Counted from the stretch's first letter, positions 44,518 through 57,436 are shown. The stretch: DNA of 64,000 nt from Paguma larvata (GCA_030068075.1 CM057824.1:129632414-129696413); one strand, 5' to 3'. Made by a program: numbers and translations. Notes: a model not told the origin generated them from the sequence alone.

Positions 44518-44901
44518 TTTTTTAAAATAGTTTATTTTCAAACTGGTTTACATATAACACCCAGTGTTCATCCCAACACGTGCCCTCTTTAATGCCCGTC
44601 ACCCCCCTCCCCCCTCCCTCATCCCCCTCAGTCTCAGTTTGTTCTTAGTCTTTGAGAGTCTCTTATGTTTTATCTCCCTCTCTCTCTGTGTCTTTTTTTC
44701 CTTTCCCCCCTTCCCTTCCCCCATGGTTTTTGCTAAGTCTCTCAAAATCCACCTATGCGTGGAAACATATGTTATCTGTCTTTTTCTGACTGACTTATTT
44801 CACTTAACATAATACCCTCCAGTTCCATCCATGTTGCTACACATGGCCAGATTTCATTTTTTCTCATTACCACGTTGTATTCCATTGTATACATGTACCA
44901 C
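44518..44901 (-). mobile_element. 5'-truncated young carnivore L1 (last ~380 bases)
   Basis: The same sequence as the 3' end of the full-length L1: AACTGGTTTACATATAACACCC, a CCCC-rich stretch, TTTGAGAGTCTCTTATGTTTTATC and TGGCCAGATTTCATTTTTTC line up with 5840-6205. It breaks off inside the ORF2 C-terminus. The tail is short (about 6-10 A). A perfect 14-bp duplication shows classic 5' truncation during target-primed reverse transcription. Only a remnant of ORF2 is left, so there is no product. Confidence 0.95.
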
Positions 44902-44915
44902 AAAAGCATAACTTC
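44902..44915. repeat. target-site duplication of truncated L1, 5' copy
   Basis: AAAAGCATAACTTC; flanking bases differ on both sides of the two copies, fixing its length at 14. Confidence 0.93.
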
Positions 44916-45164
44916 ATACAGATATAAAAAAATATACAGAGATATTTAAATTGTATCTCCGCCATGGGTCCTTACAGAGTGCATTTCTAGTAGTTTAGTA
45001 AGGTCCTGGAATCATTTTGTGAATAAATTTGACCTTATTTGGTATTATATACCGCTATGGTGTAATATACAATACACAATACACATTTCAGTGTGAAAAT
45101 ACTAAAGCACACTTACAGTCAAACCACCTTAACTTAAACACTTTTTTTAATTATATGATGTAAT

Positions 45165-45740
45165 AAATAAAAGCAATGACTGTATTTCTGTGGGACAGAA
45201 TTCGTAAAAGTAAAATTATTGGAACGAAGGACATACACATTTTATTTTTTATTTATTTTATTTTTATTTTTATTTTTTTAAGTTTATTTATTTTGAGAAA
45301 GAGAGAGAGGGCACAAGTAGGGAGGGGCAGAGAGAGAGGAAGAGAGAGAAAGTCCCAAGCACTGTAAGCTCCCTGGAGTGTGATGCAGGGCTCAAACTCA
45401 CGAACTGTGAGATCATGACCTGAGCCAGAAACCAAGAGTTGGAAACCTAACCGACTGAGCCACCCAGGCACCCCAGGACATACACATTATAAATGTGGAA
45501 GCTGCCAAATTAATCTCCAAAAGTTTATATTACTTTAAAATTCAAACAACAGTACATTAAAATCCAAACAAAAGTATCCATTCTTTTCATTCTGGCCAGT
45601 TCTGGATTTTATTGATTTTTTTTTTCCAGGTTGTAATGTTCATTAGCTTTTTGCCAAATATAGTTCAAAAGCCTATGTCAGTATTGTTTTAATTCTCATT
45701 AATTTTAGAAAACCATTGCATTATAACAATTTTAGTAAAC
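45165..45740 (-). mobile_element. ancient L1 (L1ME-like) fragment, split by a SINE
   Basis: TTTCTGTGGGACAGAATTCGTAAAAG and AAAATTATTGGAACGAAGGACATACACATT, then after the SINE GCTGCCAAATTAATCTCCAAAAG and TTTTTGCCAAATA follow the antisense of an old L1 ORF2 C-terminal region. Very diverged. Confidence 0.55.
45242..45474 (-). mobile_element. CAN-type SINE
   Basis: Head GGGGTGCCTGGGTGGCTCAG and a long T/A tail on the plus strand (TTTATTTTTATTTT). The body has lost GTGCTGACAGCTC. Perfect 14-bp duplication AGGACATACACATT at 45228-45241 and 45475-45488. Confidence 0.93.
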
Positions 45741-47760
45741 TGAATTTTATTTTTCATTTATGAAACCCAATATGTAGTTGGTCAAAATTTCCTTTGTGTT
45801 ACTTTTTGTTTTAAGCAATGAAGAGAGACTTTGTATTTTAATAATATAGCACATTTATTCTACGTACCACAAGAAGACTCCATTAACAATTTGTTTGGTT
45901 TTTAACTCTTTTCAAGTGAGAATAATTTAATTATTTTGTAGTCTAATGCAATATTCTGAACATTCAGTTTATAAAAATTGACATTTAACTGACAATTGTA
46001 TTTTAACATTACACCTATCTGTATCTCAATTAATTTTCCCTTTAAATAATTTAATTCACTTTATACAAGAAATTTATTGAAAAATATCAACCTAGCAATG
46101 ACAGAGTTTTGAAGAATAAAAGAAAAAGAATAAAATAAAAGTGTATTTGATAAAAGAAAAGCCAATACTTTCTATCATAAGTAAATTTTCATTGCGGCTT
46201 CCAAATAACCTTTAATATTTTACTTAGTAAATCTGAAAACTACATAGATGATTAACATATTTCACTGGCATATAGGATAAACTTGCCTTATTTTATCAAA
46301 GTGATACAAAATGTTACTCCACATTCCTTCTTTTAATAACTTTTTCAAAGAGTGTTATGGATTTTTCCCCATAATAGACACCAAGGATTATTTTGCATAT
46401 AAAACTAAGAAATATATTAATGTGTGTCCAGTGTTTACTCTTTGTATAGGCATTTCTTAGCATCTGCAGCCTGTATTAAGGAAGAGTTGAGTATAAAAAG
46501 TACACAGCAAGTCTTGAAATATTAGAAAAGATTTCTGTGAATTCTAAATTATGAAATATTAGTATTTAATTCAAAATAATAAAATGCTATACACTGAGAT
46601 TCATGAAACATAATCACAGGCAAGTAAAATGATCCGATATTTGCTAGTCAAATATCTCATACTTTTATCATTATTAAATGAGAAGTGTAACAATACTCAT
46701 GTTTTGCATTAAGGATATGTTTAGCTGAGGCATAAATCAGAAACCAAATCTCCCAAACAAAAATTATCCTAATCCAGTACCTAACCTAATATTGGGACAG
46801 AAATGTCCCACCATAAAACTATAAATATTGCAAACTGAATCACTAGCTCAAAGGTGGCCTTTCCCAGAGCCTTGGTCACCTGACTTTTAAGAGATCTTCA
46901 GCTATTTCCAAATCTGAAGATTCATATAAAATGAAATCTTAGGCAGTGATCCTCAGAAGGATTTTTCAGTTTCTTTTCATTCACTGAGGAGTTCCATCCC
47001 AACACTTCTTTATGTAATGAACGTGGCTCTGATTTCCACCAATACAGACTATTTTATTCTCCCATTACCCAACAGGACCCAAATACAGGGCCACTTCAGC
47101 CTGGTCCTGGACTCAAAGTAGGTCTGAGGCTTCAACTTAACTCACCTGTTTGCATTTCTGCCCCATTTTTAGACTGCAAAAATATATATTTTTATTTGTT
47201 TAGTTAATTAAAATATAGATTTTTTTCCCTGATTTCTAAAATGTCTGCATGTAGGAAGAAAAGATAGAAGCAAATACTGGCCAGAATCCAGCAACAAGTC
47301 AACTTGAGTTCTTAACACATCTATTCCGTCGATTCTATTTTTTCGTGTGTACAACACAGGATATCCGTCCTCAAGGAGAAGTTGTTCTCACATGAAGACA
47401 AACTTGAAAAAACTAATAAACTGTACCCATTACATATTTTAAAACCAGAAGTGTTAGTGACAAGATATAAATTTAAAAGGAAATTCATGCAAACATTTGA
47501 AAACAAAAGGAGTCACGGTATCCATTTAACAGAACAAATTGGACTATGACACTGAGGGAGTAAGTTGTTAAGGACTTTTTTTTTTGAGTAGTTAAATTTT
47601 TTAATTATGGGATGCATTATGTAAAGTTCGTTGGATTACAGAGGTTGATTTATCAGTCCTCCTCCTCTTTTAGGTATATAGATCTATTTTTTATACCTGC
47701 ATGTTCATGATGTTGAATTTATTATACTTTTCTAAATATTGCTATTTTTTTTTACCAAAT
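45741..47760. other. 2 kb of unassigned AT-rich DNA
   Basis: No gene or repeat recognised. A pocket at 46850-47160 is richer in C and G (GGGCCACTTCAGCCTGGTCC) but has no frame worth calling. Confidence 0.45.
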
Positions 47761-48440
47761 ATTGGAGTTTTATTTGTTTGTTTTTTGTTTGTTTGTTTTT
47801 ACCATCGCCATTAGCGATACCTGAGGGAAGTAGAAGGTATGAAAGGCAGGTAAGCAGAATATCTGAACCACTGATGTAAGCCAGGTAAAGCTCAATTAAT
47901 TCTACAGTCAGGGTTAGGCCCTGACGACCTTCCCACTATGCGTCCTGTGGTCTCCTCGCAGTTTTGTTTGTTTTGTTTTTTTCATGACTTCGTCGTGGTG
48001 TTCAGTTACACTAGAAGAGATACAATCTAAGCCCTTTTGAAACTTCTAAGGCCAAAACACCACAGAGTGATAAAACTATAGAGGTTCTCCTCTGGACTTT
48101 TGATCAGAAATAGAATCTGTGGTTTGTAGAAAATTCAGATTCACTTTGTTTTCATGTGGTTGTGATTTGTCTATGAACCTCTACTGGCTGGTAGAACAAT
48201 TTGCAATGGAATGCATGTATCTGCATGAGGATGGCCCAGAAATTTCCACAAGGCACTGGCTAATTAGCAGGACTTTCTACATAATCCCCACTCCATAGTA
48301 TCAATCTTGCAGCTGGAATAGGTGTATGTTGATATTAAATCCAGAGTGGACTTGGAAGCCACTTAAACTAAAAAGGAAATTTAGAATATCAGTGAATACC
48401 TGACCAAAAAAAAAACAAAAACAAAAACAAAACTATTTTC
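47761..48440. other. unassigned segment with CpGs between TTTG- and CAAA-type low-complexity tracts
   Basis: Bounded on the left by TTTG repeats (47771-47800) and on the right by CAAAA repeats (48403-48431), with another TTTG run at 47961-47980. Between them CpGs are more frequent than nearby (ATCGCC, TAGCGA, GACGACC, GCGTCC, CTCGC, TCGTCG). No protein frame and no repeat family recognised. Confidence 0.4.
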
Positions 48441-50103
48441 TGGGTATTGGAATTTTCTTAAGCCTCCTCATAACGATTTCTTGTAAACTGCTCATGATGG
48501 TCTTATGAACCAGAATCTAGAAATTTCCTTAATCGACTAAATATACCATGTTATGTATCATATAAAGTTTTGTAGTATATGCAACCAAGTTCCCAGTATC
48601 TCAATTTGTATAACTTCACTTATTGCTACAGAGTAAAACAGATTACATTTCTTTTAAAATAAGATTGATCATTTTCATTGAAACTTTGATCAACTTTTTT
48701 TTTCAATATCATTACAAAATATTTTAAATATTTTTAAATACATTTATTTTAAAAACAAACTCAAAATTTGGAATGAATAATGTGAGGGATACAATGGGAT
48801 TCCAAATTTAGTGTTTACCAAAGATAGTTAGTGCAGGCTTATCACACTTTCCACCCTCTTCTCACTTTCTCCTACCAATACTCTAGAAACTGGGCTTTTA
48901 CTATTAAGATAAATTAAAAGATACCCAGTAGTGTGATTACTGGATCATATGACAGTTCTATTTTTAATTTTTTGAGGGACAACCATACTGTCTTCCACAG
49001 TGGTTGCACCTTTTGCATTCCCATCGTTAGGGTACACTGTTCCTTTTTCTCTACATCTCCACATCTTTGCCAACACTTTTTGTTTCTTATGTTTTTGTGT
49101 TTCTGCTGTCGTTGGATGAAATGGTCTATAGGTATCAGTTTTTTCCTGTTGATTGATGGTGTTGTTGAGCTCAACTATATCCTTAATGATTTTCTCTCTT
49201 CTGTATCCATTGCTGAGAGAGAGGCATTGAGGTCTCCACCTATGAAAGTGGATTCACTTTTTCTCCTTGCACACCTATTAGTTTTGGCTCACATAGTTTG
49301 GCGCTGTGTTGTTAGGTACATTCACGTTAAAGACGTTTATATCTTCTTTAGTAATTGGTCCCTTTATCATTATGTTTGTAACTTATTCCTGGTAACTTTT
49401 CCTCACTTCGAAGTTTGCTCTGTCTGAAATTAATACAACTATGCCTGCTTTCCCTTTATTAGTGTTAGAATGGTATGTCTTTTTCCATCCATTTACTTTT
49501 AACCTATAAGCGTCTTTATATTTAATGTGGGTTTCTTGTAGACTACACATTGTTCAGTTTTGGTTTTGATCCATCTGACAATATCTCACTTTTAATTAGT
49601 ATACTTAGGCCATTAATGCTCAAAGTAATTACTGGTATACTTGAATACCAGAAAGCATGTAGGAAGTGTGATTATGAATGTGTAGTTATAACTCAATATT
49701 AAGTCACTGTACTTTGTTAAGACAGATAACATGGAATCAAATGGAATGAGCTATTCAAGTTTTTCAAATATCCACTGTATTTATTGCTGTTTTCTGTTTG
49801 TTGCCCTTGTTCAATGTTACTACTTTTGTCTTCCACTCTTTATTCAACTTTTGTGGTTTTAATTAAGCACCTTACATAATTCCATTTTTTGTCCATTCTT
49901 AGCATGTCACTTGTACTGTTTTCTTTACTTTTTTAGTGTTTGCCCCAGAGTTTGGATTATCTATACATATATATTTACAACTAAGAAGTTCTCTTTGAAA
50001 TAACATTATGCAACCTTACAGGTGGTGTGTGTACCTTATAATAACAAATTAATCCTATTTCTCTCTTGTATCATTGATGTTATTCATTTTACTTATATAT
50101 AAT

Positions 50104-50225
50104 TACACATAGAATTATACATTATATGTATACATCTTGTGTGTGTATGTGTGTATATATGTATACACTAATATGTATATTCACATACACATATATAAAA
50201 TATATGCATAAACACATATAATAAA
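50104..50225. repeat. TA/TG/CA-rich degenerate microsatellite
   Basis: Mixed ATATGTATAC-type repeats inside the HAL1/L1M-like element; no clean unit. Confidence 0.7.
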
Positions 50226-50719
50226 GTATTATTTCTATTATTATTTTGAGCGAACTGCTATCCATGACAACAAAGAAGAAGAAGAAAAATAGATTTTATT
50301 TTACCTTTGCTTATTCATCATTCAATGATCTGCCTTTCCTTTGTAGTCTGAGCTTCCGACCTACATTGTTGTCCTTCTTTCTAAAGAACTTCTCTAACAT
50401 TACTTTCATGGAGGGTCTACCTGTAACAAACTCCCTTGATTTTTGTTTGTCTAAGAAAGTCTTTATTTCCTCATTTATGAAGAGTAAATTTGCAGGTTAC
50501 AAAATTCTTGGTTGGTGGGTTTTTCTCTCAAACTTTTTAATATTTCTTATTTGCTATCTTATTTGCATTAGTTTCTGAGAAGTCAAATGTGATTCTTACC
50601 ATTTTTCTTGTATGGCTAAGATGTTTCTTTTTTTCTCTGGCTTTGCTCATGATTTTCCCTTTATTTTTTTTAATTTTCTGTAGTTTGAAATTTTCTACCT
50701 AAGAATAATTTTATGTATT

Positions 50720-50771
50720 TATATTTTTAATGTTTATTTATTGATTTTGAGGAGTGAGGGAGGGACAGAGG

Positions 50772-50819
<48 letters not shown>

Positions 50820-50945
50820 TAAGCAGGCTCAACTGCTTAGAGTGTAGGGCCTTTATACTGGGCTCGAACTCACGATTCGTGAGATCATGACCTGATCCAA
50901 AATCAAGAGTCAGGTGTTTAACTGACTGAACCACCCAGGTGCCCC
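50720..50945 (-). mobile_element. CAN-type SINE with pure (GA)20
   Basis: Minus-strand SINE: head GGGGCACCTGGGTGGTTCAG, then TGACTCTTGATTTTGGATCAGG. The CT region has become an uninterrupted (GA)20 at 50776-50815 on the plus strand. The duplication is not clear. L1 ORF1-region text continues on both sides. Confidence 0.88.
50776..50815. repeat. (GA)20 microsatellite
   Basis: Forty bases of perfect GA, grown from a SINE pyrimidine tract. Confidence 0.95.
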
Positions 50946-51694
50946 TAGGTATAATATTCTTGGCATTTATTTTGTTTTGTATACTCTGAGCTTCCTGGGT
51001 CAGTGGCTTGGTGTCTGACATTAAATGGGGTTATTCTGAGACTAGTACTTCAAATATTCTTCTTTTCCTATCTCACTCTCTTCTAATATTCCCATTATGT
51101 GCATTACACCTTTGCCATGTCCCACAGTCCTTGGATATTATGTTTTATTTATTTATTTTTCTTTTAGTCTCTGTTCTCTTTGTTTTTTAGTTTTCAAGGA
51201 TTCTATTGAAATATTCTCAAGTTCAGATACTCTCCTCATCCATGTCCATTCTAATAAGCCCATCGAAAACTTTATTTTTGTTACAGTTTTTGATCTCTAG
51301 GGTTTCTATTGGCTCTTTATCAGGATTTGTATCTCTCTGCTTACATTGCCCGTGTTTTCTTGCATGCTGTCTACTTCTGCATTAGAGGTTTCAGTATATT
51401 AACTATTATTGTTTTTACTTCCCAGTCTGATCCCTCCAATATACCAGCCATGTCTGATTCTGATGTTTACTCTTTCTCTTCGAATTATGTTTATTGTCTT
51501 TTGGTATGCTTCGTAATATTTTCTTGACAGCTGCACATGATATACTGGGTAAAAGGAAGTGCTGCAAAAAAAAAGTCATTAGTAATAAGATATTAAAATA
51601 TGAGGGGAGGGAAAGCTTCTATAGTCCTCAATTATGTCTTTGTATTTTTATGAGCCTAGGCCTTTGGACTGTGAGCCCCAAAACTTCTTCTGAG

Positions 51695-51800
51695 GGGTGA
51701 TAAGTAGGTTAGTGTCTGACTTCAGCTTAGGTCATGATCTCACAGTTTGTGAATTCATGACCCACATCAGGGTCCGTGCTGACAGTGCAGAGCCTGCTTG

Positions 51801-51837
<37 letters not shown>

Positions 51838-51924
51838 TCTCTCCCTCTCTCTCTCTTTCCCACTCTCCCTCTCTCTGCTCCTTCTTTGATCTCTGTTTCA
51901 AAATAAATAAATAAAACTTAAAAA
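51695..51924 (+). mobile_element. CAN-type SINE with expanded CT tract, head damaged
   Basis: Head reduced to GGGGTGATAAGTAGGTTAGTG, so the A box is gone. Then CTTAGGTCATGATCTCACAG, GTGCTGACAGTGCAGAGCC and a CT-rich tract (pure CT at 51803-51834). Tail AAATAAATAAATAAAACTTAAAAAA. Confidence 0.87.
51803..51834. repeat. (CT)16 microsatellite
   Basis: Perfect CT run followed by interrupted CT-rich sequence to about 51880; part of the SINE body. Confidence 0.93.
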
Positions 51925-52150
51925 AAGTTCTTCTAAGTCCTTTCCCCTATATGTAGGTGGGACAGGATGGCTAGAGTGGGTTGGAGTGGACTATTTTCCT
52001 GTCCACTGTGGAAGGCTATTTTGGGCTGAAGCACGATAGTTTCCTTTTGGAGGGAGTTAAACCAAAGTCCTATCCAATTCTTGAATTCAGCTTAAAATTC
52101 AAGATTACTGTTTGATATACATAATTTTCTTATCATGCTCAGATATAGCT

Positions 52151-53600
52151 ACTCTTAGACTGACAGAGATGAGTGAAAGAGAAGACAGAGAGAGGATTCT
52201 TACTGGCTCCCTATACACAATGATGGAATTCAAATAACATTAATAACATTTTTAAAATTCTCAATAACAGAATGAAAAGATATAATACACAGGTGTCCTA
52301 GCATGTTGTCCATACAATGTTTGAATCCTGTGCAGTCATCATTGCAAAGGCCTTCCCTGACAAAGGGGGATGATTATTAATCTATACATCTGCTGTGGCA
52401 GTAAGGACAATTCTTTGGATTTTTTTACTCTGTATTATGGGTAGTTCTTCATTTACCTCTCACAGTCATGTCTAAGATAGCTGTTGTGGATTTGCACTTG
52501 GAGATGGTAAGCATTTGCAGCTCCCTTCCTGAATATGTGAGGAAGAAACAAATTTGTGTTTGGTCACATTCAGTTAAGGCCTTTTGAGTCCAAGCAGGGT
52601 CTTGGCAATAGATTTCTCTCACTATTTCAGTAGGGTTCTTCCTACCTTCCATCGATTTCATGTGCCAAAAAATCCAAAATCATTTCCAAGACATTGCTCT
52701 CAAACCTGGCTTAACATGCTTTCTCCACCCAGTCCTTCTCTCAAGTCACTGGTAAATATTTTGAAGCAACCCAGAAAAAAAAGAAGGAAGGACCACTCTT
52801 TTAATCTTGTGTTTCCCTTGACCCACTGTATTTAACTGAGAGGTTTCATTTTCATTTTTCACTGAAAGCATTAGTAAATCCTAGTTCTTACTCTCTGAGG
52901 TCTAAAAGAAGGCAGTGTTTTCAATCATAAAGAGTGAAGAAATACATAACATATACCATCCTTACTGTCTTCCAAACTCTGATCTCTGATTTTGCTCCCC
53001 ATTGGCCAAACACATCTCAATTCCAGGGAGCCTAGGACACCTTTGGTGCAGGGAAGCCTGCCAGGACACACAGATGGAGAATGGAAAGTTGATTTGGAGA
53101 GGCAAATGGCAACTAGCACAGTCTTTATTTCTTATGTTTTTTTACATATGGATATGGAAGACTGTTTCTGTAATTCCAGTCTACATCCTTCTTAAACTTT
53201 GTGTCATTAAAAGGAACACAAGAAAATTTAGCAACATACTCCTCATTGAAGTTGATACAATTTTATAACCTTTCAATATATAATTACATTTTTAATCTTT
53301 TTTAAATTCACTATCAACCTCATAGTCATTTAAGATTTTTAGCTTTGAAATCACAATTACAGTCACTTGAAATTCTGAAAATAATACTAAATGATATATC
53401 CAAAGTGATCTGATAAAGATTTTTTTAAAGAAAAATTTTAAAAAGTGTATCTTGGTATTTCTCCCATATAATATTGTTAATCAATAGATATAATATAGTA
53501 AATATTAGTTATTCAATTTATAATATGTATTTTGTGAATGTTAAAATAGATCTTAAATATATATACATATATATATATATTAAATTTCTGTCTTATTTTT
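52151..53600. other. unassigned DNA, partly repeat-like
   Basis: At 52990-53130 CCCATTGGCCAAACACATCTC, GCAGGGAAGCCTGCC and GGCAAATGGCAACTAGCACAG look like an old mammalian interspersed repeat ('attggccagaac...caactagcag'), family not recalled. A TA-rich run is at 53560-53581. No exon recognised. Confidence 0.4.
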
Positions 53601-53862
53601 TTTAACTTTAATAATGGCCTCTTGGCATTTCAAGGTTGCCAAGAAAACATCTAGGAGAAACACCACTAATTCTAGTAATTTTTGTATATTTTACACAATA
53701 CATTAATAATTTGAAAAAATGAATATGTTATTATGGCCCTCGTGGGGAATAGTATGAACTTATTTAGAGATTTTAATAGGAGACCAAGAAATTATTCAGT
53801 CTAACAAATTATTTAAATATTTGATTATACTGGTCCAGAAAACTCAAAAGTCCTTTCTGGGT

Positions 53863-53893
<31 letters not shown>

Positions 53894-56349
53894 TATAAAA
53901 ACATGATGTAGGATGTATCAAAACTAATGTGTATTCAGATTTTGCTTGGATTATAGATAAAATGTATAAATAAAACTGTTATTTTAAATACCATCATACA
54001 AATCCAACATAATTTCTTTTGAAATGAAAAGGTACATATATTTTTAATGCCTTGCTGTTACATGTTTCTGCTTTGTTTCAAATGTCATCCAATTCTATTA
54101 ATAACAATAAATAAATGGATACAGAGGTATTGACTCAGAATACTCAGTAGAAGAACAATAACAGTCTTCAAAAATGTTTAACTTTATTTCAGCACTTGCT
54201 TGCTGGTATTATTTTAGCCATTTCTAGTATCTTGCTGAGGATTGCTAAAAAAAATTGTTAGCAATTTGTGAAAATGCCATCATGTTAATGCATACGGCTT
54301 TTTTCCTGTTCACATTTTGTAAAATAGCATACTTTATTTTTCTTTTGTAGATTGCCAAAATAAAATATGTCAGAGAGTTTTCCTGTGTAAAAGCTTGGTA
54401 TTATCATTTTTTTCCCTTGCAATTTTGTTGGTAATTCATTTTTTTAAAGCAATAATGATAAAGTTTACTAAAGTTTTAACTTAAATGATGAAAAGGTTTG
54501 AATAGGATTTGATGCCCACCTGAATAAGAAATTGCAATTTCCTCTTCATACATAGTTTAAGATCTGCCTGGATATTTTAGCTTCAGGAAAAACCTTTGTT
54601 TTATAATATTTTATTATTCCCCCTATGACAGCCTTGTCAAAATGATTAGATGTCATTTTTGAAGAATATTCATTCAACAATATTCATTTAGCCATACATT
54701 TAGCGATAGTTTTGGAGAAGCGATTGCCTCACATTTTCTTCCTAGTGCTGTAGTTTAACAGATAACTTAAAACTGGAACTTAGAATTCTACTATATACAT
54801 AGGATTTTATTTTTGCCTTTCAGTAATCTACTTTAATGAGAAAGACAAAAATAAGAAGAAAACAAGGTGACACCATGGATTTTATTGAGGAAACAAGAAA
54901 TAAAGACTCCAGAGTTTGTCTGAGACAAACATAAATTTAACCCAAAGTACTATCCTTTCATCTTGCAGATATGTACACTAAAACACAATCGTCAAGATGA
55001 GTATCCTGGAAAGTAAAGTTACACACACATGCACACACATACACACACAAGTCCCGAGTTATCAAAGATAATCAATTGTGATCACCACATTGTAGAAATA
55101 AAAGCCAGAAATTGAACCCAAATTGGATGAAATAAAAGAAGACTATTGTCAATCAGAGAAAGAATTGTCAGATCCATCTGGTCTTTGGGCATATATCTTA
55201 TAGATATGTACATATTTATACATTTCTTATATATACATATATATGCCTGTAACTGAATATGACTATGTGAATACTAAATATGTGTCATGACTAAATACAG
55301 TTGAATTAACACATATTATACATCTGTATCTGTAACTGAAAATACAATAGTGCTATTTTTAAACGTGGTGTCAAAGATTGTTTCAGGCTACTTAAAGTCA
55401 TGTAACGCTAATTTTTTTTTTCTTTAAACAAAGTGAAGAGTCTAAGAAGGTTTAATTTTGCAGCCATTTAATCGTTCAGGTATTCACAACTCTTGTGATA
55501 CTGAGACCTGCTAAGCATCACAGGGCACTGAATATCTCTTACTACCTCCATATCTCATGTAACAAATGAAATGATTTAGAATATAGTTAACAAAATTTTC
55601 AGAGAAAAGGTGGCATGGAGAAAGAAATGCTTGAGTCATCTAATAGTGAAAATTATTACATAAAATAAAAATCAAGAATAAAGGAGAGATCAATAATATG
55701 CTCTATACTATTTACCAAAGTTTGCAACTTTATCACTGGTAACAGTGAATTCTCAATGAATGCCAACTGGCTCCCCAATTAACCAAAGTGTATTTTGCAA
55801 ATGATAGCAGTAGTTAGCTAATAATAATGGAGCAAATGCATGCAGTTTGTCGTAATTACACAGTACACTATGATTTGGGGATATGTTTTATTAATGTATT
55901 ATTAATTGAAATAATTACTTCATTCATGCATCAATTTCAACACCCCTGAAGCACATGAATGGGAGCTATTGAAGATCATTTTGAAAGTGTAGTCTATATC
56001 CAGATGTGGGGCATGTGTGATACAGGCCAAAAGCTTAGACTTACCAGGTGTATTTAGGAAGCTAAGGAAAATCCATGAATATGGAACAACCTGATCAGAA
56101 GTAAGAATAAAGTAACTGAATCCAAGGAAAACAAGGAAAAATCATGAAAACAATATAATATTTGCTTTCATGGATCTAATATAAATTAAAGACAAAGTAT
56201 GAGCAAATAGTTAAAATTCAATAAGAAACAGTGTAATAGGTTTATTCATATATACTATTTGAGGTGCAGTCTAAAATTGTCTCTATCTTGAAGAAACCAC
56301 AGAAAACATTGTAACATGATATTATTCTACTTTAGTCATTAAGGATTAA
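53601..56349. other. 2.7 kb of unassigned AT-rich DNA
   Basis: No repeat or gene named. It contains a small inverted repeat ATTGCTAA/TTAGCAAT (54241-54248 and 54258-54265), a CA-rich patch (55020-55049) and an A-rich tract (53863-53890). Confidence 0.45.
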
Positions 56350-56680
56350 AGGAAACTTTCAAATCCTATCTGTCCCTCAAATCCAGGCTCAAATTCCTTT
56401 ATCACTATATATCAGATCCAGGAAAGCATAAGTAAACTCTGTCTCCTTTGAATGTCCCCCAAACTACTTATTCTAGTTTACTCTTTGTTTGTATGCATGT
56501 AAGTTATGCATATTACTAAATCAATTTATATTTGATTGCTGTTTGATTACTTTTTATATCTCCCTAAGCATCTACCTACTGCACTAAATGACTATAGTCT
56601 CTTTAGGAGAGGAAATACCAAGAGTCATTTTCATCAGATAGTGCTTAGATTAAACAGCTGAAATATTTGAAGACTCTATT
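56350..56680 (+). mobile_element. L2 LINE fragment
   Basis: TTTCAAATCCTATCTGTCCC, TCAAATCCAGGCTCAAATTCC, TCAGATCCAGGAAAGC and a late TAGTCTCTTTAGGAGAGG follow the L2 3' region on the plus strand. Diverged. Confidence 0.55.
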
Positions 56681-56758
56681 AAGTATCTGTAATCTCAGTA
56701 GCAGATACCAATCACAGGAAAAATTACTGGAACACAGTTATGAGTTTGTGCATGTTCT

Positions 56759-56827
56759 TGTGTGTGTGTGTGTGTGTGTGTGTGTGGTGTGTTTGTGAGA
56801 GAGAGAGAGAGAGAGAGGGAGAGAGAC
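56759..56827. repeat. compound (TG)14...(GA)n microsatellite
   Basis: Perfect TG at 56759-56786, a short TG/TTTG bridge, then GA-rich 56797-56827. Not part of a SINE that I can see. Confidence 0.95.
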
Positions 56828-57436
56828 TACTACAAACTGATTGAAATGCATAGTATATTAATAGCCACAGATTCTTATTAGAGGTAGAAGGTAATTTTTT
56901 AAATTTTTTGTTTGTTTTTAGCTGAAGATCTGACATTGCATGACTTTATAGGCATTGCATAATAACTGAGTACACAGATTTAAATAATTAATTTGTTGTG
57001 GTCTAAATGCAAATTTTATATTAACAGATGTTTAAATGCTTTTAAAGGTGAAAATATTTTTTTATGCTTGCTAGTCTTAGTCAGTTTTGTTCATAATGCC
57101 CTGTCACAGTTATGTTCCTTTTGTACCCTACAAATTGGCTTAGAGGTGTGTCTTAAGTGCAAATGATTGCTTGTCATAAAATTGGAAGTAGGCAAGGGAG
57201 GAGTGCCTACATTCTACTTTAGAACGTCATCATGTATGGGGTATAAACAAGCAAATGGAGAATTGGGGCAGAATGTGGGATTGACTCCTGGGATGAATTT
57301 TTTAACTTATAGTAAATGAGACACAACTATAATTGCAAAATTACTAGCATCAAATCCTCCTGAAGATCAAGACAGATGAAGAAAGCAGAGGATGGGAGAC
57401 AGATGAATGAATAAAGAAAACATGGTAAATTAAATG
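56828..57436. other. unassigned DNA
   Basis: Nothing recognised. Confidence 0.5.

Larger units (their letters stand above)
48911..52150 (-). mobile_element. HAL1/L1M-like element with internal gap, interrupted by two SINEs
   Basis: Read from 3' to 5': ORF2 C-terminal sequence (48911-49105, encoding the remnant CWQRCG...PLWKTVW), then a jump to endonuclease-region sequence (from about 49125; GAGGCATTGAGGTCTCC, GTCTGAAATTAATACAACTATGCC), then ORF1-region sequence (TTGATTTTTGTTTGTCTAAG, GGTGTCTGACATTAAATGGGG, TTCCCATTATGTGCATTACACC, ATACTGGGTAAAAGGAAGTGC) and 5' UTR-like text to about 52150 (GTGGGACAGGATGGCTAGAG). Most of the reverse transcriptase is absent. All frames are broken. Confidence 0.75.

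Noticed and set aside
48933..49427. 164-codon plus-strand frame
   Set aside because: Antisense to ORF2 remnants of the HAL1/L1M-like element; resemblance is explained by the repeat.
54241..54265. ATTGCTAA/TTAGCAAT inverted repeat
   Set aside because: 8-bp AT-rich arms are expected by chance in a region this AT-rich.
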